A DNA stretch of 60,895 nt from an uncultured bacterium (lineage in GTDB: Bacteria > Verrucomicrobiota > Kiritimatiellia > RFP12 > UBA1067): positions 1-60,895 of the forward strand of contig CADCOC010000005.1 of assembly GCA_902802945.1 (NCBI GenBank). Reading direction: 5' to 3'. The notes beneath the pieces were generated by a model. The model had not been told where the DNA came from and ran no database searches. It saw only the letters and a list, made by a program, of their open reading frames with translations. A program made the position numbers and the translations under genes. Positions 22,526-31,200 of the stretch are shown piece after piece. Position 1 is the first letter of the stretch, and the number at the start of each line of letters is the position of its first letter.

Positions 22526-25306
22526 ATGCGCGGCCACGCTCTCGGCCCGCTTGTAGCCGGGCTTGCGTTTGCAGTCCTCCCCGCTGCCGAAACGGCGGCG
22601 GGATGGAATGCCAATCCGCTTTCATGGACATACGACGCGGAGTCCAATGTGCTGCGGACCGACGGTACTTCGCCGTTCGCGGTGGCGGATGCGCCGCTCG
22701 CGGAGGATGTCAGCGTCGAGGCGGATGTGCGTCCCGAGGGCGCGGGCACGAACGGATGGGCGACGCTGGGCGTCGCAATCCACGACGACGACCGGAACTT
22801 CTGGCACGTCGCGCTCGTGAGGTCGCCGCCAGAGGAAGGCCCAGAACGCCACACTTTCGAGATGTGCGAAATGCGCGACGGGGTGTGGCTCTCGCAGGGT
22901 ATTGACAAGCTCAAGTGTCTGCGGCGCGTACACAAAGGCACATGGAAGTACGGCGAGACGTACGACATGTCCCTTCGGCTCGATCCTACGGCGCATGTGA
23001 TTTTCGGCGTGATCAAGAACTCCGCAGGGGAAACGTTGTTCTCGTGCGCGTACGAGCTTCCAGCGGCGGCTCGGCGGGACGCCTCGCCCCACCGTAAGGC
23101 GGTAGTGCGCGGCCGGCCGGCATTTCATTCCACCGGCTCGTTCTGCGGCTCGTTCATCGCACCCAACTTCATGTACGCTTCTTTCGTGAAGGAGAAGCGC
23201 GAGATCCCCGCATACACGAGCAACAGTTTCCTCGCTGACGTCAAGGACAAGGCGACGGGATTCTTCCGCGTGGTGGAGAAGGACGGACGCTGGCGCGTGA
23301 TCGATCCGCTTGGAAGGGGCATGGTGCTGCTCGGCGTCGACCACGTGAAGTACCAGGGGCACTACAGCCAGCGCACGAAGCGCAGCGTCCACCATGAGGT
23401 GAACAAGCGGAAGTTCCCGAACAAGGTTGACTGGGAGGAGGATACGCTCGCCCGCCTGAAGAAGTGGGGCTTCAACCTCCTCGGCGCAGGATGCGATCCT
23501 GCGCTCAAGCACAGGGGACTCGTCCACACCGTGTTTCTCTCCATCGGCGACGGGTTGTGCTGGAACCCGGAGCGTCCCGACCTCTACATCTGCCCCAACG
23601 AACACCGTCCCTGCTCCGCGTTCCCAAACGTGTTCCATCCGCAGTTCGCGGCGTGGGCGGACTGGAAGGCGCGCACCGGGTGCGCGCCGCATCGCGACGA
23701 TCCGTGGCTCTTTGGATACTTCATCGACAACGAGCTCGCGTGGTGGGGACGCGGACGCCGCGACACCGGGCTCTTTGACGCCGTTTCAAAACTCCCCGAT
23801 ACGCACAGCGCGAAGGTTGCCCAGAAGAAGTTCCTCGCGGATCGCGGCGTGAAGGGTGCACCGTCCGTCGACGACAAGCTGGCGTTCCTGAAACTCGCGG
23901 CGGACATCTACTTCCGCGTGTCGAGCGAGGCGATACGCCGCCACGATCCAAACCACATCGTGATGGGCGCGCGCTTCGCCGGACTCGGCGGCGCGCATCC
24001 AGTCGTCTGGGAGATTTCCGGCAAGTACTGCGACCTCGTGACGTTCAACGTCTATCCGTGGGCGGACATCGACAGAAACGTCGTGACGATGAATCGTTCC
24101 GTGAACGCCGAACGCGTGGCTGATGCGTTCACGCGCCAGTACGGTTACGTCAAGAAGCCGATGCTCATCACGGAGTGGAGTTTCCCCGCGCTCGACTCTG
24201 GGCTACCCTGCACGGAAGGCGCGGGACAGCGCTTCCGCACGCAGCGCGAACGCACGCAGGCGACGGAGCTCTTCGCGCGGACAATGCTGTCGCTTCCGTT
24301 CCTAGTCGGCTACGACTACTTCATGTGGGTGGACGAGCCGGCCGAGGGCATCAGCGACGCCTTTCCGGAGGATTCCAACTACGGACTCATCAACCTTCAA
24401 GGCGACGCCTATCCCGAGATCACGAAGATGTTCACGCGCCTCCACAGAGAGGTCGCCTCCGGTGCGAAGATCGCGATGCCCGCCGAACGCCCTGCGCCGA
24501 AGAAGGAAGGCATGACGGCAAGCGAATTTCTTGCACGTTTCGGGGTGGCGGACGTCTCGTCCGCAAACAGCGTCGCGTTCCGTCGCGACGGCGACGCATA
24601 CGAACTTTCCAACGGCGCGGGACTCGTCCTATGCGGCAAAATCGGAGGCAGGTACATGTTCGACAGCGTCTCGCTCAAGGGGAGCGAACTCGGCAGCTAT
24701 ACGGGGATGCTGAATGACCGCGTTGGCGGCAAGTTGATGTGGCACGACGCGACGCGCGTGAGAGGCGCGGGGTGGGACGCGGGGTGGAAGCCGTTTGTAA
24801 ACGGCACGGGGACGTTGATCGTTACGTCCGTGGGCGATTGCGCGAACGGAGGGAAGTTCTTGCTGAAGCATGCGATCACACTGTATCCGGACAGGCCGTT
24901 TTTCCTCTGCGAGCTTGTGGAGGCGAAGAACATTGGCGGCGTGCCGATCGATGTGGAGGCATTCTATTTCAGGGAGTACGCGCCGTACTTCGCGGACAAG
25001 CTCGCGATGAAGATCAAGCGCGTGCCGAACCTCTGGAAGGCCCCGATGCGCGACGCGTGGTTCAGGAAGTCGGACGGGGCGTACTACGGCGGCGTATCGT
25101 TCGCGCCGCTCGCCACGCTCTTCCAGTACCACATCATGGACGGTGGGCGCAGCCAGCACCCGGACGCGAGATTCTCACCGGAGGAAAAACTCGTCCTCGC
25201 GCCCGGTGAATCGTATCGCCCCGATGGGAAGATGTGGATGCTTGCGATATGCGGACTTGACGGCGTCGATGGCTGGCGCAGAGTTATTGATATTTGTGAT
25301 TTGTGA
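22526..25306 (+). CDS. Secreted clan GH-A glycoside hydrolase (agarase/GH50- or GH42-like)
   Basis: 926 residues with a signal peptide (MRGHALGPLVAGLAFAVLPAAE). The N-terminal ~230 residues form a beta-sandwich. A TIM barrel follows, starting near DGRWRVIDPLGRGMVLLGVDH. FGYFIDNELAW holds the acid/base E403 and LITEWSFPALDSG the nucleophile E550, the strand 4/strand 7 pair of clan GH-A. RTQRERTQATELF and the NYGLINLQGD segment recall beta-agarases and beta-galactosidases. A C-terminal sandwich (~residues 690-925) completes it. The substrate is unknown; galactan is likely. The last codons lie inside a dispersed 65-base repeat. It follows GH20 by 4 bases. Confidence 0.8.
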   Translation: MRGHALGPLVAGLAFAVLPAAETAAGWNANPLSWTYDAESNVLRTDGTSPFAVADAPLAEDVSVEADVRPEGAGTNGWATLGVAIHDDDRNFWHVALVRSPPEEGPERHTFEMCEMRDGVWLSQGIDKLKCLRRVHKGTWKYGETYDMSLRLDPTAHVIFGVIKNSAGETLFSCAYELPAAARRDASPHRKAVVRGRPAFHSTGSFCGSFIAPNFMYASFVKEKREIPAYTSNSFLADVKDKATGFFRVVEKDGRWRVIDPLGRGMVLLGVDHVKYQGHYSQRTKRSVHHEVNKRKFPNKVDWEEDTLARLKKWGFNLLGAGCDPALKHRGLVHTVFLSIGDGLCWNPERPDLYICPNEHRPCSAFPNVFHPQFAAWADWKARTGCAPHRDDPWLFGYFIDNELAWWGRGRRDTGLFDAVSKLPDTHSAKVAQKKFLADRGVKGAPSVDDKLAFLKLAADIYFRVSSEAIRRHDPNHIVMGARFAGLGGAHPVVWEISGKYCDLVTFNVYPWADIDRNVVTMNRSVNAERVADAFTRQYGYVKKPMLITEWSFPALDSGLPCTEGAGQRFRTQRERTQATELFARTMLSLPFLVGYDYFMWVDEPAEGISDAFPEDSNYGLINLQGDAYPEITKMFTRLHREVASGAKIAMPAERPAPKKEGMTASEFLARFGVADVSSANSVAFRRDGDAYELSNGAGLVLCGKIGGRYMFDSVSLKGSELGSYTGMLNDRVGGKLMWHDATRVRGAGWDAGWKPFVNGTGTLIVTSVGDCANGGKFLLKHAITLYPDRPFFLCELVEAKNIGGVPIDVEAFYFREYAPYFADKLAMKIKRVPNLWKAPMRDAWFRKSDGAYYGGVSFAPLATLFQYHIMDGGRSQHPDARFSPEEKLVLAPGESYRPDGKMWMLAICGLDGVDGWRRVIDICDL
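23066..23094 (+). repeat. Possible in-frame palindromic repeat in the GH-A gene
   Basis: GCGGCTCGGCGGGACGCCTCGCCCC has a GGCG/CGCC core and resembles the other GCGGCTCG...CGCCC units in this window. It encodes AAARRDASPH in a linker. Assignment is less certain than for other copies. Confidence 0.4.
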
Positions 25307-25352
25307 ACAATGTTGACAATGAAGATTTGTGAACAATACTCGATAGTATGTT
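25288..25352 (+). repeat. Dispersed ~65-bp repeat, copy 1
   Basis: About 90% identical to 45386-45452. Each copy contains two TTTGTGAACAAT direct repeats about 27 bases apart, then a CGATAG. Both copies lie between converging genes, next to the stop of the minus-strand gene. Here the repeat also supplies the stop codon of the GH-A gene. Confidence 0.75.
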
Positions 25353-26692
25353 CAAGTTGTTTTTGAGTGAAGACCAAGAGGTAGGGCGAGCTTTACGCCG
25401 GGCTTCGACATTGCGGCGTTTCCAATCAGCACCATCTCCGAGAGGCGTCCGGCCCAGGAGAAGGAACTGGTGGTCGTAACGCCCTTCAGACAGGCGTTGA
25501 TGTATTCGTGCCAGTGCGAGGGCACCTTGCCCACCTTCGGCAGCGCGGGTGCCGCGCCGCCGTTCTTGAGCACGATGGCCGGGGGCTTGTCGTAGTGGAC
25601 CGAGAGGAGCCAGCCTTCGGTTCCTTCCACCACGCGGCCTTGCAGGGGCTGCTTGCCAATTGAGCTTTTCGCGAACAGTTCCTTAAACTCCGGACGCGGC
25701 AGGTAGTTCGCGGGCGTCTTCGCCGTGATCTTAGGATCCGCGAGGTTGCCGTCGCACCACTCGATCGGGAACGGCTTGCCGCCGGACGCCGCGCAGCCGG
25801 GCATCTCCCACGTGATGTGCGACATGCGCGGCCAGAACTGCGTGCGCAGCGGCTCCGGCTCCACGGGCACTTCGGCGGTGACGGACGTGGGACCGGCCGT
25901 GCCGAGACCGAGTCCGATCCAGACGGGGCTGAGCAAGTGGAGACCGAGGTCGCCGAGCCACGACGTGCCGAAGTCGCGCCAGAAGCGCCATTTACCGGGA
26001 TGGTAGACTTTCGGCACATACGGACGGAACGGCGCGCCGTCGAGCCATGTCTTCCAGTTGAGCGTTTTCGGTATCGGCGCCTCAGCGAGCGGCCACGTGT
26101 GGTCGGCCGTGGTGTGTCCGCCGCGGTTCGAAAATATCCAGACGTGCTTCAGCTCGCCGATGAGTCCGCTCTTCAGGAACGCGACGGTCTGGCGGTCGCA
26201 CGGCCATGCGGCGATCTGCGTGCCCAGCTGCGTTACGGCCTTCTTCTCGGCGGCGAGCTTCTCGATCTTACGGCAGTCGGCGAGGTCGTGGCAGAGGGGT
26301 TTTTGTCCGTAGACGTTGAGTCCGCGCGCGAGCGCGTCGAGGACGTACCCGGCGTGCGAGTGGTCGGGCGTGGAGACGTTGGTCGAGTCGATGCGGTTAC
26401 CCTCCTTCTCGAACATCTCGTGCGCGTTGCGGTAGACGCGCGCGTCCGGGCAGAGCTTTTTGGCGCGGGCGAGGTAGTTCGCGTCCACGTCGCAGAGCGC
26501 GGTGATGTGGATGTGAGGGTGGCTGCGGAGTCCGTTGAGGTCGCCGAGCGCCATGTTGCCCGTGCCGACGCAAGCGTGCGAGAGCAGGGAGTTGGGGCTG
26601 CGGCGCGAGACGACCGCCGGGAATCCGGCGAACGGGACGAGTCCGGCGGCGGCCGTGGCGGATGCGAGAAACGATCGGCGAGTTGTTTTCAT
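25352..26692 (-). CDS. Tat-exported Gfo/Idh/MocA family oxidoreductase
   Basis: 446 residues. MKTTRRSFLASATAAAGLVPFAG is a Tat signal. ATG 26692 has TAAGGA upstream. VGTGNMALGDLNGL is the Rossmann loop, followed by STPDHSHAGYVLDALARG and QKPLCHDLADCRK (family QKP motif). FGTSWLGDLGLHLLSPVWIG gives the D-x-x-x-H-type active site. Two residues of the mature start form VVSRRS, normal for the family. It probably oxidises a sugar at C3 in the periplasm, supplying keto-sugars to the DUF1080 protein encoded upstream. About 118 bases, including a TGTAGA repeat, separate the two genes. Confidence 0.87.
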   Translation of the reverse strand: MKTTRRSFLASATAAAGLVPFAGFPAVVSRRSPNSLLSHACVGTGNMALGDLNGLRSHPHIHITALCDVDANYLARAKKLCPDARVYRNAHEMFEKEGNRIDSTNVSTPDHSHAGYVLDALARGLNVYGQKPLCHDLADCRKIEKLAAEKKAVTQLGTQIAAWPCDRQTVAFLKSGLIGELKHVWIFSNRGGHTTADHTWPLAEAPIPKTLNWKTWLDGAPFRPYVPKVYHPGKWRFWRDFGTSWLGDLGLHLLSPVWIGLGLGTAGPTSVTAEVPVEPEPLRTQFWPRMSHITWEMPGCAASGGKPFPIEWCDGNLADPKITAKTPANYLPRPEFKELFAKSSIGKQPLQGRVVEGTEGWLLSVHYDKPPAIVLKNGGAAPALPKVGKVPSHWHEYINACLKGVTTTSSFSWAGRLSEMVLIGNAAMSKPGVKLALPLGLHSKTT

Positions 26693-26724
26693 TGGTTGTT
26701 CCTTAGGGGTGATTTTAAAGTCCG

Positions 26725-26772
26725 TGTAGAACATGTAGATCATGTAGATTCTGTAGAATATCTACATGCATG
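26725..26772 (-). repeat. Short tandem ATGTAGA repeat with hairpin
   Basis: Four spaced copies of (A/C)TGTAGA followed by their complement (TCTACAT). GTAGAT/ATCTAC can pair. It fills the space between the DUF1080 and oxidoreductase genes, where it may affect message stability. Confidence 0.55.
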
Positions 26773-26810
26773 TTGAAAGGTTTTGCAACTGGTTCTATGT
26801 GACGAGATAC

Positions 26811-27983
26811 TCATTTTTGTTTAGAGAAATGCTCAAGGGTGGCGCGGAGCGGATAGTCGTTGGCGCCGATGACTTTGTTGCGGATGAGCACGTTGAATCC
26901 CTTCAGCGTGCCATCGATGTACCTTTTGTTTGCTGCAAGTTTGTCCGGCGGAAGTGTCTTCAGCCAGGCGTCGTATCCGGCGCAGAGCGACTGTGCGGCC
27001 TTCAGGTATTCGGGCTTCTTCGAGTAGGAGAGCACTTCGAGGATGCCGTTGACGTTCTTTGTATCGGGAACCTTCACGTCGATCTTGGCGAAGAGCGCGG
27101 CGGCGGTCTGTTCGCGGAGGGCGCGCACGTCCTCTTCCTTCGCGGACATCTCCGAGTGCGTGGTGTTGTCCCAGCGCGAGGGGATTTCGCGGATCCAGAT
27201 GTTGCGGAAGGGGACGGGGTCGCCGTGGTCCTGGAGCATCCACGGAAGTTTCGCGGCGTGCTGCCGCAGCGGGATGCGCACGCGGTGCGTGGCCATGCCC
27301 TCGAGTTCCCAGGCGTCCTGCACGAGCACGCCGTTGTGGAGCACGGTGACGGTGCCGGGGTGGAGGACCTTGCCGTCCTTCCAAATGGGCTGGTGGAAGA
27401 TGATGTCGTACGTCTGCCACATGCCGGCGGGGCGGCTGGCGTTGACGAGGGGCGGGTTCTGCGCGTAGACCGAGGCCGCGATGCCGTCAGGGTAGTTGCG
27501 CTCGACGTCCGCGGAGGGGTCGGGGTCGTAGGAGTTGAGGATCTGGATTTCGTACCGGCCCATCGGGATCACGCCCGAGTTGCCGCCGAGCTGTCCGTGC
27601 TTCTTCGCGTCCGCGACGGGGCTGAGCCATTCGACGTGGAACTGGGCGTCGCCGAACGCGCGCCGCGTGCAGGCGAGGCCGGAGCCGGGCGTGCAGACGA
27701 ACAGCCCGTCCTTCACGCGCCACTTCGTGGGGTTGCCCTTTCTGTCGCACCAGTTCTCGTCCACGCTCTTCTGGGTGCCGTCGAAGAGGACGATCGCGTC
27801 GGACGGTGGCTTGCCGGGAGGCGTCTCGACCTGCTTGGGGTAGGGGCGGTTGAAGTCATGCACGGCCCAGGCGTGCTTGGCGTCGGGCGTGTCGCCGTAG
27901 AGCCCGAAGATGCCGCGTTCGCCGGCGGCGGAGGAGAACACGACGCACAAAAGCGCCGCAGAGGCGAGGAGTGTATTTTTCAT
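26811..27983 (-). CDS. Secreted DUF1080 (3-keto-glycoside hydrolase-like) protein
   Basis: 390 residues with signal peptide MKNTLLASAALLCVVFSSAAG. The LamG-like core has AIVLFDGTQKSVDENW, WRVKDGLFVCTPGSG, FGDAQFHVEW, GGNSGVIPMGRYEIQILNS, and PAGMWQTYDIIFHQP. These blocks define DUF1080 (3-keto-disaccharide hydrolase) proteins. The C-terminal ~110 residues are helical and not typical of the minimal domain. Family members cleave glycosides after oxidation to 3-keto sugars. The Tat-exported Gfo/Idh/MocA enzyme is encoded next on the same strand, so the pair forms a plausible oxidise-then-cleave route. Confidence 0.82.
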   Translation of the reverse strand: MKNTLLASAALLCVVFSSAAGERGIFGLYGDTPDAKHAWAVHDFNRPYPKQVETPPGKPPSDAIVLFDGTQKSVDENWCDRKGNPTKWRVKDGLFVCTPGSGLACTRRAFGDAQFHVEWLSPVADAKKHGQLGGNSGVIPMGRYEIQILNSYDPDPSADVERNYPDGIAASVYAQNPPLVNASRPAGMWQTYDIIFHQPIWKDGKVLHPGTVTVLHNGVLVQDAWELEGMATHRVRIPLRQHAAKLPWMLQDHGDPVPFRNIWIREIPSRWDNTTHSEMSAKEEDVRALREQTAAALFAKIDVKVPDTKNVNGILEVLSYSKKPEYLKAAQSLCAGYDAWLKTLPPDKLAANKRYIDGTLKGFNVLIRNKVIGANDYPLRATLEHFSKQK

Positions 27984-28101
27984 TATTATCCTTCAGGTAT
28001 GACTTATTCGCTGTGTGCGTCTATTATGCCATATCCTCTTATCTGGCACAAGAGGGAAAATAGTCATGCGGGCGTTGTCCAACGCGATACCGCTCGTAGC
28101 C

Positions 28102-28131
28102 TTGACGGCGAAAAGCGAATGCGTGTATAAT
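28102..28131 (+). promoter_or_regulatory. Promoter TTGACG-N18-TATAAT
   Basis: TTGACG at 28102-28107 and TATAAT at 28126-28131, followed by ATACGCCG. The start codon is 73 bases downstream, leaving a conventional leader with AAAGGTAG before the ATG. Confidence 0.7.
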
Positions 28132-28203
28132 ATACGCCGTTCAGGGGCTAGGTGTCCTTGGAGAGTGTAAAGTTTTGACTTCATAAAACAAAGGTAGCAC
28201 AGA

Positions 28204-31200
28204 ATGAGCGTTAACAAACTGATGGCACTTGCTGCGGCAGTGGGCATGATGGTGGCGTTGTCGTCGTATGCCGACGCAACGGCTCTTTCGGTGTCGCTGA
28301 GCGGCGACACGTTCACCGTCTCCGTGCCGGCGAACTCGTACGACGACACGTCGAAGCTGTACCTCGTGTGGGGCACTTGCGACTGCGGCGAGAAGATCTC
28401 CGCCTGGCCGCAGGCAAACCGCCTCCCGTACAACGGCGCGATCTCCGCAACCGCCGCGACGTACCAGTTCAGCGCGACGGGAATCCCGGCGGGCAGCGTG
28501 GTGCGCGCGATCGTTGCCTCCGACGTGCGCCTCATTGACAGCTGGGTGAAGCTCGTCGGCAACCAGTACATCGACACGGGGATCGTCGATTCTTCAGCTT
28601 TTGGCGTGGACTTCAAGTTCCGTCCAACTGGCCAGAGCACTGGTAGCATGTACGCTTCCGTAATCGGCAGTGGTAGCGACCAGTTCACGATCGGAATGTA
28701 CAACTCCTACGTCAACTACTATCTTCGTTATGGCGGAAATGGCGCATCTAATCAAGGTGATCCATACAATCCGGCGTTTGTACTCACCGACCAGACAATT
28801 CCGCACGTGATCCGCATCTTCGGCGGCATCAGCTATCTCGATGGAGTGGTTCAGAACAACAAACTCGCGAGCGGTACGCAGGCGAAGAAGTGCGGCGGGG
28901 CAGTCGCTGCTTCAGGACACACGATCCTTCTTGGTACGACATGGAGCAGGGGTTCAGGTACGACTTCGCTTTCCGGGCGTTACTGCCATGGCGAGTGGCA
29001 TTACGCGAAGGTGTTCGACTCGAACGGCTACGACAAGTTGCACCTCGTCCCGGCGATTCGTGGAAATGCGTCCTCTCCCGAAGGCGTGTTCTACGACAAG
29101 GTGACGGGGACGGTGTTCGCGAACGCGGGTTCGGGCGCGCTGGGCTACGATCCGAACGCGAACGTGACGGCGACGATTCCGTTCACGACGGCGTGTTCGG
29201 CGGCGTACCCGATGTCGATGACGGCGTACTGGACCGGACTCGGCAACCTCGCGAACGTGAACGACCCCGCCAACTGGGCCTGCACGAACGCGGCGGGCGC
29301 GGAGGTCGCGGGCGCCTACCCCGACACCGCCACCATCGTCATCGTGAGGGGCGCGACGAACTTCAACGTGCCCGCCGGGCAGAAACTCGCGTACAACGAA
29401 CTTCGCCTCGAAAACTGCTCGCTCGCGGTGGACTGCGACTGGAGCGGGCTTGCGGTGTCCGACACCGTCGATCCCATCTACACGCTCCAGTACCTCGACG
29501 CGCCGAGGAACGCCTACATCGACACCGGCTTCGCGCCGAACAACAACACGCGCGTCGTCCTCGATATCACGGTGCGCAATACGGCGGAATCCTGGTTCGG
29601 TGTAAGCGACGACAGTTCAGGCAACTATTGGAAGACTAAAGTGTTCGCCGTCAGCAGGGATCCAGGTAGCGTTTATACCGGATTTGGCAACGACGGCGGA
29701 GGTACCAATCCCAATGTCGATATGGGACGGCATACAATAGATTATGACAAGGGCTTGCTCAAGGTTGACGGCAGCACTTATTGTGATCGTTCTACTTCTG
29801 GCCAGACATTCCAATTGACGCACAGCATTTACCTCTTTGCACATAGTAAGAACGGTGCGCTGGTTATAAAGAACAACAACCTGCCAATTCGTCTCCACTC
29901 GTGCAAGATCTACGACAATGGGACGCTCGTCAGGGACTACGTGCCCGTGCAGAAGGGAGACGCGGTTGGTTTCTATGACAGGGTGAACGATACATACGCC
30001 TGGAATGCCGGAAGTGGCACGATTAAGGCCGGGCCTGCGCTTGGCGACACGGTCGGATTCTACAGCGTGACGCGTCCGACGCGCATTGACGTGACGATCA
30101 ATCTCGCAGGCCATTCCCTCACGCTCGCGCACGCGGCGGGGACGGGCACGATCACGGACACGGCTGGCGGCGGCGAGCTGCACTTCAACGTTGCGGGCGG
30201 CGCGACGGTGGAGAACTCGACCCTGACGTTCGCGGGCCAGATGAAGCTCGTCAAGGACGGCGCGGGTACGTTCGTCGGCGCGAAGGCCGACCAGACGTAC
30301 ACCGGCGGAACGGTGGCGAACGCCGGATGGCTCAAGCAGGGCGCGTACAGCGGCTCGTGGGGCCCCCATAAATCGCTCATCACGATCTGCAAGGACGAGA
30401 ACGCGGACACGGGCGCGGGCTTCGACTGGAACGGAAAGGCCAACGACCAGAGTACCACGGCCTACAGTTTCAAGATCGCGGGCACCGGCCCGGATGGTGA
30501 TGCTGCGATGAAGACGTCTGTTCATTTCGGCAACAACTACTGGAACGCGAATTACATCGCGGACATGGAACTCGACGGCAACGCGACGGTCAAGGCCTGC
30601 CTGACGCACATGAATGTCTATGGCTTTGAGTATTTCAACGCCTATGGACACAATCTCGTGATGAACGGGCACACGCTGACCGTGGCGGCCGGCGATGCCT
30701 TTGCATTCCGCGGCGTGACGGTGACGGGCGGCGGAACGATCGTGTCCGTGCCCGACACGTCGAGCGACAAGGGCATGCGCCGCCTCTCGTTCTACGGCGA
30801 AGCGAGCGACCTCTCCACCACCACGCTCGACGTCCACGACAGGTGCGGACTCAACCTAGAGAAAAACGTCACGGTGAAGGACTTCATCGACCGCCGCACG
30901 TTGCAGTGGAACGACGGAACGGCCGACAACAATGGCGTGTCAACGGACAGGGACAGCATCGACGGAATGCTGTTTGTCATCGGGCGCTTCCAGCCACATT
31001 CGACGAACCTCTGGAGCCGGGTCACGCTTGGCGACGCGACGCATCTTTCGCCGACGTTTGACCTCTCATTGCTCGATGGCACGTTTGAAGAGCCTGCGGT
31101 TGGCGACATCGTATTGAACTTTACCGAGGGCGCGAACGTGAACATCGACGTCGGGAGCCGTGCAATCGGTGCCGGCGACAAGCTCATTTCGTGGAGGGGA

